Shown in pieces: positions 13,267-25,784 of a stretch of 64,000 nt of DNA. Where the stretch lies: positions 4,127,001 to 4,191,000 of the forward strand of contig JABRWF010000005.1 in the NCBI GenBank assembly GCA_018343915.1. Direction: 5' to 3'. Positions within the stretch are counted from its first letter, which is position 1. Each line of letters starts with the position of its first letter. The notes under the pieces were generated by a model. It was not told the origin of the DNA, searched no databases, and worked only from the letters and a program-made list of their open reading frames with translations. The DNA comes from Agroathelia rolfsii. Its lineage: Eukaryota > Basidiomycota > Agaricomycetes > Amylocorticiales > Amylocorticiaceae. The translations under genes were made by a program, and so were the position numbers.

Positions 13267-14118
13267 ATGTCCTCCAATAAAGGCACCTATAGCGGGCAGC
13301 CGCCCAAGTTCGTATTACCGACGCACGCCTAGCTCATTTTCGAGCGCTTACATGCGATTTATCGTCGCAGGTACATTAACGATTTCAGCAAGGCTCTCGC
13401 TGGCGAGGTTCGAATTCTTCTGGCCGAAGTAGGCCAGCTACGTGATGAACGACGGCAGCTGCAGCAGTACGCCGATCCTACCCTGACTTTGATCCTGTAA
13501 CTATTGGACCCCATCGCTCAACATCATTACCTTCGACTTCTTCTTCAACATAGTGAGATTGCCGAGCTCATGAGCGTCAAGTCTCGCTTCGGCGGTGCTG
13601 GCGAGTATGGCGGTGATCCCAACTGGGCCGCCAAAGTGAGTGTGTCCTAATCTATAGTCGTATATTATCTGGTGCTGAACGGCTGGTGCAGCAAATCGAG
13701 CCACCGCCGCCTGAAGCGCCTCCAGCGGAGCCGCCCGTCCCTGCAGGACCAGCCCCCGGCGGTTGGCGTACAGTACACAAGCGTGCAGAACGAGTGCCCC
13801 GTGCGATCAAAGCCGCACGAGCAGCAGCAGCAGCGCCTCCCCCTGCGATCGAAGCGCCAAAGCCTCCTCCCAATCTACCTGCATGGGCACAATGGCGACG
13901 TAGGCATCTTTTTCTTTTTTTTGTGCTTCTGCAGTCTGATGCAATATAATGTCGTAGCGAATCCTCTGATTGCTCCCGTCCCGAGAGCCGGAGCAGCACC
14001 TCCCTCCCCAGCACCTCCCGAACGACTTGGCCTCTTTGGTAAGAAATACTTGACTCCATTATTTGTGCAATATGCCCATAATCTCTTCTTAGGTCCGCCT
14101 ACTCCGCCGCCGAAGTAA
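13267..14118 (+). CDS. small coiled-coil, Pro/Ala-rich protein, function unknown
   Basis: Six exons (13267-13307, 13371-13466, 13554-13635, 13692-13899, 13958-14038, 14093-14118) splice in phase into a 177-residue protein. The N-terminal half forms an amphipathic, heptad-like helix (about residues 17-60: EVRILLAEVGQLRDERR, then HEIAELMSVKSRFG). The middle is Pro/Ala-rich with a basic segment (WRTVHKRAER), and the end is a Pro-rich tail with LFGPPTPPPK. There is no signal peptide or membrane segment. Without the introns at 13308 and 13467 the frame has stops, so the splicing is well constrained. The family is unrecognised; the architecture suggests a structural or adaptor role, which is only inference. 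Confidence 0.75.
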
Positions 14119-14381
14119 AGCACCACGCGGATCTACTCATGACGTATCTTGTTCATTTATTATCATCGTTTCTTTCTTTGTATATATGTGCTGGTATGGT
14201 ATTAGGAAACATGTCGTGGTCATTTTATGATGAATATATGTACAGTATCTAGCCTTCTTTCGGATAGTGGTAGGACGTGAATGAGTAATGTTGCAGTCGC
14301 CCCTTTCAAAGGGGGCAATAAATATATATATATATATTTACAATGCTATCACTTTGCTTTTCTTCTTTTTCTTCATTTCTT

Positions 14382-17300
14382 TCAAGCATCCCGGATGTTC
14401 ATCTTGACAAAGAGTGTGGAAAACAGGTATTGGGATAATTGGACGTCCCCGAGTGGTAGATGTCGATAGCCCATGGCAAGACTACCAAGGCTGGCACAAT
14501 GCACTGCGAGCGGCCCCGAGCTCTCTTCGCTCGTGTAGACGGCGAAACGGACAAAGACAAGGTCATGCATGTCGTCCGAACCGACGACGTTGAAGGGCAA
14601 GGAAAGGGCTTGATTCCATATGGGGTTGAAGCCGTTGTTATGCACGACATCAGTACGCTGCGCTGTGGCACGGCTCCCGGACGAAAAGGATCGGGATCGA
14701 GCCAAACCCGAGGGATGCAAATCGGCTGAGGGAGACTTGGAACCCGATTGAGGGCGTGTGAGAGGCCAGTCTGGAACGCAAATCGATACTTCAACAGAGA
14801 ATTTGGTATTCGAGCGATCCAACCATTCGAATGAGTCGGCGTCTTTGAGTGGCGGAAGTTGTTGTGCAGATATGACCTAAAAAAGAGTTAGACGGGTGTA
14901 AATCGTGGTTATATGATACTAGATGCTCACAGTGACATCGAAGATCTTATGACGGATGTCCAACTTTTCTTTCTCATAGGAACGTAGGGACGAAGGTTTC
15001 AGGACATATCCAAGGCGCCTGTTGCGCTGAAACATGGTGTGATTGATCATGTTTCCCATATCTTCATGCAGTCACTATAAGTATCAAGGCGAGGAAGAAG
15101 AAGAAACTAACGAAGTCTGTAGCTCACCAAAAGTCTGCCAATTCAGCGCCACCAGCTGCACACCAGCGGCCCAGAACCGATGCGGTTCAAAGTTTGTGGA
15201 CGTCACCCGCGATCCCTTTGGGTACAACCTGACGAGATGCGTCCGATTGTGCTTGATCAGGTCGTGCATCATGCCTTCCTGCTTCAACATCTTGTTTGCC
15301 GTTTTCTCGGAAATCGAGAACATATGCTGTGTTTCGTAGTGCTCTTTCTTGTTGAGGCCACGGGCCTTGACACCGACGGTGTACACTAGGAGATCTGCAA
15401 GCTTGGGGGACATCTTTGTTTTCGGTACACGAGAGCTTGGCGGTTGAGCATAGGACGACGATTGGATAGGAGGCGAAGAGCTAGGGCTCGAGGAGCGGCG
15501 ATAGGTAAAACGGCTTTTTGCTCTTTGGAAGCGGCCTTTGAGTTCTAAGCAGGGTCAGAATAGATGAAACGAGGTCGATGGTGATATGACCATTGTACCT
15601 AGGACGACATCGTCACGGGCAGCCAACAGACTGCGCCACTCTTGCTTCGGTTCATCGAGGGCGTCGGATTCCGGTTCTGTAGACGTGGGTGTAGATATCG
15701 AGGCCGATGACTCCTCGTCAATGCTGAGCTGTCTCGTTTGAAGTGGTTCAGTTTCTGATACGAAGAGCTTCTTAGCCTGTATTGTAGCATTAGCATCCTG
15801 ACGAGTAAGCGATCGTCGCGATAATGACCTTGAATAGGATTTTCCCTTTGAGGTCTTCAGGGCTTGGCAATTTCTGTCCTACGGGGATTCCTTCGATCGG
15901 AGCGGTGAGAAGTGCATTGCCGAAAATTTCCTTCATAATATCCACTAGCATGTCTTGTTGTGCTGGTTGACAATGAATCTCGGCTGAGATGATGACCGGA
16001 TAGGGCGATGTGACGAAAGCATATTTCGCGATAGCCTGGCACACTTCCCGCGCGGGGACTTTGGTGGTCAGTGTCAATCCGTGGAAGACCATGGGTTCTT
16101 TCTCGCCATCGAAAATGTCCACTGCGAAGTTTTGCATGAGTGACTGCTTAAAAAAAAGGGAGCGGAAGCATGACGCACATTCAACACTTCGACATCCAAG
16201 CTGCAGTGCACGAATGTAACCTTCAACCGTGCTGGTGCCTACGAGTTGACTTCCTAGCAGGTAGGTATTATGAGATGAGGATATGAAGTACTCAGAAAGT
16301 GATTGAGTCATGTCATGATTCTTATCCACAAAGGCCGAGTTGTCTGCAGACATCAGAAAGGCAATAAAACCCTCGGATGTCCAGGAGATGGTGGGCGATT
16401 GTAACAGTGACGGTTCATCTGTGGTTGCTGGTGTCGGTACATGGGTGATGGATAATGTGACGGAGGTCTCCGAGATGTCGCTTAATGACGATAAGTCTGA
16501 ACCAGCGGCATTAGAGGTTAGGTCGTCTATATTAGCCGAACGACGTGAAGTCGATTTAGTAGCATAACGGACGAATATGCGATACATCTCGTCTTGGGTG
16601 AGTGATGACTGTGAATAAATCAATAATGATTCTAAACATGCTAGCAAGTCTGGTACCTTCTGATCGTGCGTCATAAAGTCTTGAAACACGCCGAAACTGA
16701 AGACACCGCCGTTGTTATAGCAAAGCCGCGAGAACAATTTTTCTACGTCCGGACGAGCCTTGAGCAATTTGACGAAACGTTGGAACGCGCAGAAGTCCAG
16801 GTGACCATTGGCATCAGGACCTGCCGACTAGAAAATACGTCTCGCTCGCCATTCAAACACACTATTGGTATATGAAACTTACTTGAAACAATTGCTTGAG
16901 ATGTTCGGTTGACAGACTAATATGAAGCTTCTTGCAGAGCTGAAAAACATCGTTCAATGCAAGTTTCTGATCGCCATCACTGTCGGCGCTTTTCCAGTAT
17001 TGCTTTTCCCAGATGACCTGCCGCTTCCTGAGATCACCAACGCCGTTCATGAGCTGCTTCCGAATGGAATGCAATTTGCGCAAAGCGATATCCCACATCT
17101 GCAACTGTTCACTTGTGGATGATACCAGGTGGAGTGACTTGTGACGACCGTCGAGGACATAAAAGATGGACAACCATCGATCCTCGTACATTTCTGCTAT
17201 TTGGAATTGTTCGCGATAATATCGAGCCTCGGAATAGGTGCGAATGTCTTGTATGGTCTCGATAGGAACTAAATGCAAAGAGGTGAGACTCTCGCATAGA

Positions 17301-17778
17301 TGGATATCAATTAGCGCTTACTTATCCTCATTTTTCTGGACACCCATACAATCTGCCCTTGTTCAGCGTCAAGTTGGAAGGTATAAATCTTCTGAGACTT
17401 TGCAGATATTTTGGTCATTGGTGTTCCGATACGCAGCGGTTGTGGAATAGTAACTTCGATCAGGTCCGAGTACCTTCTTGTGGGAGTCGGCCGAGGTGGT
17501 GGTGGCGTAGTAACATTGGGTAGTGCACTCGCCAAGTGGCTGGATGGTGGAGACGAGCTACCCTGATCGACCTCGAAATCGATGCGAGGCCGTGCCTTCA
17601 TGGAGTCAGAAAGGGCCCTGGGCTTTCTCCCTGAGCTCGACTGCGGCGAGCGCGAGAGGAGTGATTTGGATCGCTTGAATGCCGTGCCAAAAGCCATCTT
17701 CATTCCAGACTGTTCCTGAGGAGTGTCCAAGACAGTACTGCCGCTGGCCGCGACATCCAGGTATGCGGTAGCTTGCAT
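14382..17778 (-). CDS. PLC1: phosphoinositide-specific phospholipase C (delta type)
   Basis: Hydrolyses PI(4,5)P2 to diacylglycerol and IP3 at membranes, Ca2+ dependent. About 985 residues. Order: Ser/Pro-rich N-terminus; PH-like domain (about 130-255); EF-hands, the first with a full loop DSDGDQKLALND; catalytic X box with SSSHNTYLLGSQL (first catalytic His, about residue 447) and VFHGLT (second His, about 493); a Ser/Glu-rich linker; Y box from SPKLADLLVYTVGVK (about 682) to the WQTFDMGNMIN region; C2 domain (about 820-985). Exons in minus order: 17322-17778, 16883-17268, 16657-16827, 16179-16608, 15829-16121, 15599-15776, 15128-15544, 14931-15061, 14382-14876. The 48-nt intron at 16609-16656 is stop-free and a multiple of three, so it was called from length and family fit. 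Head-to-head with EXO70, 464 bp apart. Confidence 0.95.
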
Positions 17779-18242
17779 GGTATGGATAGATTATGAATAA
17801 TATAGAAGTCTCGGTCCTGCCGGTGTTGGAAGGTATCAAGGTATGTGTATGAAGTCGGCGAGGATGAGTGAAGAATAGCAAGATTAAGAGGTTGAACTTC
17901 AAGTGGGGTTTCACATATATATATACCAATCTCATCACTAGCCTGCTACTACTATTACTCGGAAGATAGCATACTAAGGGAGATGCCGCGTTCATGGAAG
18001 AATGACGAGATCACAGAAAGTGTTGTATTGCTGATGAAGAATGGCAGCAGTGGTTATTCAATCACTGGCTGTCCTGTGAAGTCGAGACATGCGTTCAGAA
18101 ATGAGGCTGCGTCGTGGCCCGAGGCATCCGGCAGTCGGGATTCGAACTGTGATAGTTGCGCCACCAGCCACAAGCGCCGTAATACGCGATTAAGCGACCA
18201 CCGACTTGGCCTCTTGTAGCAATAATACAATACTGGCTCAAG
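17779..18242. promoter_or_regulatory. shared divergent intergenic region PLC1/EXO70
   Basis: 464 bp between the two divergent start codons, so it must hold both 5' regions. Open frames here (for example on the minus strand across the first EXO70 exons) are shadows. No motif was identified with confidence. Confidence 0.5.
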
Positions 18243-20778
18243 ATGGACGACGACACAGCTGAAATTGAGCTGGTATGCATCTAGGATCCTTGTGTTTCGG
18301 GCCACAAAGAGCAATGTGCTAACCCAAGTGCTGTACAACGATTCATGACTCGGCGGATGCCTCCAGTTGGAACAGAATCTCAACAAAACTCACCAGATAT
18401 CCCAGCGCATGACCTGTGAATAATCGCCAAAACTTGCTCAGGCGCGATACTTAGCATCTCATAACATCAGCCATACTACAGAACTTCGACACTCGGCTCG
18501 TCAAACTCGAAAAGTCGATCCTACCATTGTACAACTCAACACAGATCCTGACACGCCGAGCAAACAGTTGAGTGCGATGATATCATTCATGCCCTTCTCC
18601 AGCTCCAGATCCCCTGAGCGCATGCTTGGAGCATTGCCTAGGATATATGGATACTTTGACTTTGATGATCGCGCAGACATGCCTCGAGGTTTGATTAATG
18701 AACTCACCTACAACCTTGACAGACATAGAGAAGGCGCTACTCAAAATTGATGAGATCGCCAGCAATCAGGAAGGTATTGCCGCGGAGGAGGCACTAATCC
18801 TGAGAGGGTCTGTTATTGCTACTTTTGGCTATATCGGTTCCCCTAAATATTTTTGTGTCCCAGTCCGCAACCAGGTCAATTGTCTACTTACAAAGAGGCA
18901 GTAGCACGACTCAATGCAAGCATTGTACTGAATTCTTCGGATCGTGACGCCAGGGAGACGGTATATCGTTTCTTGAGATATCTTGGCGTTAATCTCACAC
19001 TTACATAAATCTCAGGCTGGTCTTGTCGAAACTGGAGCTAAGAAACTCGCCCAGCTGTACACGAAGCTAGTTGCTGAAGGTTCCTCCGGCTCACCACCCC
19101 ATACAGGAGGCTCAGAGTTTGTTCCCACGCCTTTCCCACAAGATTTGTTTGATTCTTTGTCTCCTCTCGTCGCATTTCTTCGCACTTTGCCGCTTCCTGC
19201 AACACACCCTTCCCATCCTGCGGCCCCATCGATTTCATCTAATCTCAAGGAGGCTCAGAGGGGATATGCAGATATGCGCGGCCGCTGGTGTAAACAGGGC
19301 TTGGAAATTTACGGCAAGCGTGTCGTTGATCGGGCAGAAACTTTAGATGGTGTTGCCGCAGGAAGAGAGTTTGGTAAATGGGTCTCTGGCTTACTTTCTG
19401 TCGCCGAGGTGAGCATCTTTTTACGGATTTTTATTTATTTATTTACAAATGATATATCTAACCATGAATCGTAATAGATGGAATACGATCTGCTTCAAGA
19501 ACTGGCACCGCTACCGAATCAGATCTCTGAAACCTACGCAATGCTCTTGATCCCACTGACGTCTCTCTTCACCTCGACCCTAACTTCTTTAACTGCTCTG
19601 ATCAAAAGCTCGTTGCATAAATACACATTCCTTGCTCTTTCATCTTATGCCGAACTTTCGCTAAACAACGAACGCTGGGATCGCATGCTGTCTTGGCAAA
19701 GTACAGGAAATAGCAGGGCACGGGAGACAAATGTGCTAAAAGATGGTCTCCATGGGCTGCGTGCCATCTGTCTCAGAAGTTTCCCCGAGTTCTTGGCAGA
19801 TATCAAGCTTGCTGCATCAGTAGCCAAAGGCGAGGAGACGGACACCTCTGTCGCTGAGTGTTCGATAACCGTAAGGCGAACTTATGTGGTCGTATAGTAA
19901 CCAAACTGATGTAGACATCTAGACTGTACAATACATGGGACGATTGCTCGAGGTTCGCGAGGCCGTCGGGCCTGCTCTACTCACCTTGGGTGATGGAAAC
20001 TGGAAAATGGGAGACGGTGTTCAGGTGGGAAGAGGTAAGCTAGGTGAGGGAGATGAGCAGCTGATCATTGAACATTACATTTGTAAGTTTTGTTATCCAT
20101 TTTCACAGGTCATTCTATGAACCCTCTTTTATTACAGACGACGTTATAAATGCAATTATCACAACGTTAACCACGCTCTCTCGCACAACCAAGTGGCCGG
20201 CGTTTGGAGCCATGTTCTTATTAAACAATGTCGCCTACTTGCGCCTTTCCATCCTTCGCGAGCCTGTGATATCCTTGCTCTCACGGCCGACCCAAGACGC
20301 CCTCAACTCTGCATTCCGCACGGCCAAAGCCGGCTATTTCGATGCCAACTTCTCTCCTCTTATGCAGGCCCTAGCGGATGATCCCAACTCGAAAGCGTCC
20401 GGTAAAGCTGCAACGAAAGAGAAGTTCACACGGTTCTTTGACTTGCTGGAAGAAGTCGTAGAGAGGCACAGGATAGCCAAGGTGCTTGAAGAGGACCCAG
20501 AGAACAGAGGGAAACTCGCAGAGGAGACGGTTAAATTGGTGGTGCCCAGCTTGCAAAAGTTCACTCAGAAGAACAGAGAGAAGGAATTTAGCAAGAGTAA
20601 GTCTTGTCCATATTTTTACCTCATTACATACCTAACTCTTGTTGTGTATTACAATTAGATCCTCAGAAATGTAAGTTTATTCTCCTTTCGATGGATTTAT
20701 ATCTCATCTGACCTTGTCATAGATATCAAAATGTCGGCTGAAGAAGTGGAGGTCCAGATTCGGGGATTGTTCCGATGA
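18243..20778 (+). CDS. EXO70: exocyst complex subunit Exo70
   Basis: Subunit of the octameric exocyst that tethers secretory vesicles at growth sites; in the family the C-terminal domain binds PI(4,5)P2 and Rho GTPases. Eleven exons: 18243-18272, 18367-18415, 18471-18566, 18723-18807, 18864-18960, 19016-19408, 19478-19870, 19923-20082, 20138-20596, 20659-20670 (12 nt), 20723-20778; 609 residues. Recognised by the N-terminal helix (LLEQNLNKT, ISQRM, FDTRLVKLEKSI), the KIDEIASNQEG, AEEALILRG and GAKKLAQLYTKLV segments, and the C-terminal family core (AMFLLNNVAYL, REKEFSK). The short basic C-terminus (MSAEEVEVQIRGLFR) is conserved in the family. The ATG gives the standard acidic start MDDDTAEIEL. 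Confidence 0.94.
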
Positions 20779-20998
20779 TGGCAGTTGCTGCTGGGGTTAG
20801 TGACCCCACGCGCATGGTCTACTCGGTTTTTTTTAACACAAGTAATAGCCTATAGATTTCTATAAGGCCCGATTAATTTATTCTTGGAAATTTGTATTAT
20901 ACATTTGGATGAATAACAAGCGATTGGATCGGATTTTTGGAGCCCAACAAGCTCAAACTAGACCTGCCAACTGATTACGCCTCGGTCTGGGAGTAGAA

Positions 20999-23900
20999 CT
21001 ATATCGAGAGCCACTTTCGATGTAGCTCTCGAGCAAGAGGCGTAGCACCTGTAATGATGAAGATCAAGGATAGATTGTACGCCGCTTCACGAGCAAGGCC
21101 CAAGTTTTCCTGAATTAAGGTAGAATTCATTTTGATCAGTCACTCCAACGCTGCGACAAGATAAACATGAGATACCTTGCCCCTTTGCTCTGCCATCTCG
21201 AGAACTCGTTCATAGTGGCGGACGGCATGCGAATAAAGACCTAGCTGATGAAATGCGCGACCGAAATTGTACTCTACTTCATCGGCATTCTCTATAGAAG
21301 AGCGGCGGAGTTTTCGATAGTTGGATAAGAAGGCCATGCTCTTTGTTTACAAATCAGATGTGCTAGCTGAGAAGATGAGGAAACATTGCTAACCTGAGCA
21401 ATTAGTTGATGTCTGTTATCTGCTTGTCTTTGCATGGCACGCCCGATGGACGCGATAGCTAGGCTCAAACTAATAACTGGATCGTCTGAGCAATAGTCCC
21501 ATGCATGTAGGAGATAGACTAGGATAATTTTCAGCACTTTGCCCAAGGAGCAAATAACTCGGAGGTGAAGAAAACGACGCACATAGAGCACTCTGATAGC
21601 TTCTCGCCGCATTGCACGATTGGCCATACATTGCAAGTAGGACGGGGTTATTCTTTGTCGGAAGTTTTGGTGCATCCTCAGCGTCTGCTGTGAGACTATG
21701 CCCCTCTCCATCCCCATCACTATCATCATCGTCGTCATCTTCTTTCTCTTCCTCTTCGTCCTTCTGTTTACCATTCTTCGGACCATCTCTTATGGCGTAT
21801 CTTTTCATTGCTTTGTTCCATTTCAGTATCTCGGGATTATTGACTGTAGTTTCAGCAAGCTTGATCTCGCGCAGCAGGTGCTTTTGTAGCTTCCCCGCAA
21901 TGAACGCATCCGTATGTCGCAGCCCACTGGCGAGCGAGGCTAAGAGGATCCGTACAGGTTCATTGTTGAACTGATGCGCCACGATGAGCTTTCGTGACTG
22001 TTCCACCGCTATATCATGCCGGCCACTCGAGATAGCGCATGCTATAACAACGTCAGCACTAGTGTGGTGAAAGATGATTCAGTTGTCCTCTCACTTATGA
22101 TTGAAAGGCGTATTGTGTCTTGCAACTCAGGCGTTTGATACGCATTTGATACAAGAAGATGCTTCAAAAGCTCTTCTGCATGTTCGAAACCATTCCTTTG
22201 GGTGAGCAGGAAAGCGTACTTTCGAGAAAGGCAATTTAGCAGGGCCAAAAAGACAACGAAGTGTGAATGCGAAGACATACCTGTATGAAAAGTTGTAGCC
22301 ATTCATCAAAGCTGACACCTCGGAACACGTCTACAGTCTGGAATCGATGATCTTGTTTTGTCTTTCTGGACATTCTATCATGTTCTGTGACAAGACGGTT
22401 TCAATATTTTGTATTGCATGGTTAAAAAGTATATCAGCAGACCCAGGTCGAGGTGAAGGCGCGACGCCATGCGATCTTGCTCCCCTTCAGCATCGTCCCC
22501 ATGTTTGCGATTTCGCGCTCTTGGGAACATGCCCTTGAATCCTACCGACTGAACCGTCTGTTGAATACCTATGTAATGAAGCTATTCTGGAAAAATGCCA
22601 TACCTTGCCAGTTCGGAACAGATTTCTCGTCTCTCTGAACGTATCCGTCAGTTTTCCGGCCTCGAGAAGCCATTCTTTTTCAGCAATCTCTGGATCCATC
22701 GTCCTGGCACCCTCTGCCGAAATGCCAGCATCAGCTCTCACGATACTCTTAGAGAGAATGTTTTGCTTCCCCACCTCCGCCTAAAGAGGGATCTAAGGCG
22801 TTACCACTTTCATTACCATTTGGTTGCTCAGACCACTCGTTATTGTTCCCTACTTGTTGCTCAGGCTCCCTACTCGGCGCAGCGGTTTTGAATACTATGG
22901 GCCATAACTCCTTCAAGCGCCTCCATCCTCGAAATACTTCCTTTTCCTTTTCCGTTTCGAGTTTACGTAACTGTGCATGAGATAGCTTGAGTCGATTGGA
23001 ACGTTCCTTGTCACGGTTTTTTCCATCATTTGATTTTCCTCTTTCTTCAAATAGTGAAGCTCCCGCTCCAGTCCCAATATCCGGAGTAGAGCCGCCCTGA
23101 TTGTTGGGGTCAGCATTTAGTTGTTTTGGCTGACGTTTGCGGGCATCGATGACTATTCATAAACTAACAATGTTAGAGACAAATTACGGGCAAAAATACC
23201 GACACGAACCTTCGTAGACAAGCGTAAGAGCTCTACGTGTCTCGCCTAGAATTTCAAGAACCTCGGCAAGCTTCATTTTTGCATCAATGTTCATGTCATC
23301 AAATTTGAGGACTAGTTTACACAGTTGTTAGAAAAAGATCAGGCCGACAAAGATAGACGAGTTACGAACATACTTTCTTCGTACACTTTGGCGGTTTCTT
23401 CCAAGTCACCTAATTCACGGCGACAAGCGGCCACTTGAAAAAGGATGTGAAGACCACTGGTCTTTTTGGATTTTCAACGTACGCCAACATGATAGATGCA
23501 AGGGGAAAGACAGATACTTACTTCGGCGTGTTCACTTAGTTTTTCATAAACTACCAATGCATCATCATATCTACCATGCTCAAAATACACGTCCGCAATT
23601 TCAGCAAACAAAGACGAAAAATCAAGGACATCTTCAGCAAGTATTACAGACGCATGCAGCTACAAAGATTTCACATTAAGTAACGGAGGAACAGATTACA
23701 TGGCACACTTCGCCATAAACTCACCTTGCCCTCTTCTATATCTCCTAGTTTAATCCTCGCGATAGCCAGGCGGTGTCTCGCATTCAAGTCTAGAGGATAA
23801 AAACCTGGCCTGACATCTCCCTGCCTTTGGTCGGCATACACCTCCGTACTGCCTGATCCAATGCCTGCACCACATGCAGTGAGGATGCCATCGGTCGTTG

Positions 23901-25271
23901 TGATCGGTAAATCATACTCTCGATCATCTTCACATACGTCCCAGAATCTCTGAGCGGCTCTTCCTTGTAGCCAGCGCTCTCCTCTACGGATGACATTAAC
24001 GGCTGCCTTGGCATTTCCGAGAGCGTTATAGGTGTCCGCTAGCGCCAAGAGTTCAAGCATTCCAAAGCCACCGCCAGGAAGTTCTCTATTCATGTCGACT
24101 TCTTGATCATGAGCCGTATGATTTAAGTGTACATTGGGATTAACACCCTTTCCGGTAGGATACAGTGATTGATATTGATCAAAGGCCTCTTGGAAAATTT
24201 CGACGCATAGAGGCAGCTCATCGAGTGTGACCAATAGCGGACGAAGGTCATCAAGCACTGTCAAGTCATGGGGGACCTGTTTCAGAATAGAGAGGAGAGC
24301 ATTTCGAGCCTGACCAAAACCAAATAGACATGAGTGGATGTGTTCAAAGAATTTAGAGGGGGCGGGGGTCATACGACACGAAGTTCTCCTGCCTCTTTAG
24401 CAAGAGTCGCGCGTTCCCAAAACGCAGAGAGATTGGTAGGATCTATAGAGCAAAGCTTCTGGTAGCAATAAAGCGCTTGCTTCATGAATCCCAAAGACCT
24501 AAGATCGATTAATGGTACATCGACGACAAATGACAACTGCGTACCGAGATTGTTCAGCTAGTCGCTCCCATTCCTCTGGATCTTGTGACAAATGAGCGGC
24601 TATGATTCGTATTTGAAGAGCTTTTTCTTTCTCATGAAGATCGTCATAACATTGCGCAAGTACGGACCACGCGGAGACGGCGCGAGGCTCGATTCGAATG
24701 ACTTCATGCATAATCCGCATGGCTTCAGGGATGTTTTCATCGACATATGCTTGATTTCCTTCGCCGATCATAGCACGAACTTGAGTGGAAAGAACAACTC
24801 CAGCTCGACGCCGACGCTATTTGTTTTGGACGATCATGTACTAAGGTGTGAAAGACGGTAGAGAAGTGGAGAACACAAACCCACTCTTCTTTTGGTACGG
24901 CCTATTCCAGATGCCTGTCTTAAATCATCTTTGAAAATGGCATCCTCTTCCATCTGTACCAGATCCCATTCTTTTGTGAGAAGTCCAGGGCCAGAGGTGT
25001 TGTCTGTGTCTTGAAGTCGGATGTTTGCCACGAGAAGTCTAGGACAGCATCAGCCTCGGCATCCACATCATTCGCAGGCGAGTTAAGGAACACACTCAAA
25101 GTCGTTTCCTTCCTGAGTTCCTGTTACGGCACTGCCAGAGTCCTCTTCCATGAATTCATCATCTGAGCTTTCGTTTGTTAAAGATCCACTGGCAGAGTCG
25201 TAGTCACTAGCAGGATCTTGAGAGCTATCCTGTTCGGAGTCACTGAGGTTGTTGTCTAGGATGTTGGGCAT
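20999..25271 (-). CDS. TFC4: TFIIIC TPR subunit (Tfc4/Sfc4/GTF3C3)
   Basis: Assembly subunit of RNA polymerase III factor TFIIIC; in the family its TPR arrays recruit TFIIIB to tRNA and 5S genes. 17 exons, 1087 residues: 25096-25271, 24885-25038, 24545-24816, 24375-24498, 23725-24309, 23522-23659, 23374-23461, 23210-23311, 22854-23152, 22604-22780, 22443-22557, 22281-22330, 22095-22218, 21583-22041, 21394-21518, 21176-21340, 20999-21109. Acidic Ser-rich N-terminus, basic TKRRRRRR patch, first TPR array from about residue 120 (AYVDENIPEAMRIMHEVIRIEP), a second array in the middle, an acidic insert (about 20 Asp/Glu) near residue 830, and the C-terminal block with AAYNLSLIFIITGATPLA typical of the family. 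The intron at 22781-22853 begins GTAGGG and is needed to keep frame. Confidence 0.92.
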
Positions 25272-25784
25272 ATAGATTCAAATCCAGGCGAGTGCTTAGA
25301 TTGTTTTCTCGTACATATTTTACTCAGGACATTGATATCCATTGCAATTTCAGACCGTCAATCATACACTGCGCAGTAAACAAGGAAAAGCAGGTGTGAC
25401 TATTGTCGTGCTGGATCCCCGGATGTGACGTTACACATTGAATCCAAGACTAAAAACAGTTTCGAAGCCCAAAGCTTTTCATTTCGTATAAATACTGTCT
25501 TTTTTCATCAGGATTATGCCTTTTTAGGAAGCTTGCATGGGATGAATATGTAATTACTCGAACAACTTGAATTCACAGAACATTCACCTCGATCTCCACT
25601 GGTGTGGTCCCCAGCACCGCACGGCCGCATCTTCACGGCACGCTTTCATTTCATCAATCGGCGTCTTATTCGATCAGAAATACCGCCTATCGTTGCTGCC
25701 ATGAGGCACTTTGTCAACCAAATCCAGCGCAGTTGGACTTGGAGCTATCAGTAACATTGAGTTCCCACTGGTCCATTCACAGCA
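25272..25784. other. divergent intergenic region TFC4/F-box gene
   Basis: 513 bp between divergent starts. The part near 25440-25560 is AT-rich with a TATAAATACT stretch (about 25488-25497) that could serve the plus-strand gene, but it is about 290 bp from the chosen ATG. Confidence 0.35.

Noticed and set aside
13267..13560. In-frame stops suggesting a pseudogene in the Pro-rich protein gene
   Set aside because: Introns 13308-13370 and 13467-13553 remove the stops and keep the coiled coil intact.
18110..18160. GTTCGAATCCC on the minus strand, tRNA-like
   Set aside because: Bases around the loop do not pair; no A box at the right distance.
18054..18386. 110-codon minus-strand frame
   Set aside because: Overlaps the first EXO70 exons and the divergent promoter; no motif, no partner exons.
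22487..22902. Apparent frameshift in the TFIIIC subunit
   Set aside because: A 73-nt intron (22781-22853, GTAGGG...TTTAG) restores frame and family order, so no mutation is needed.
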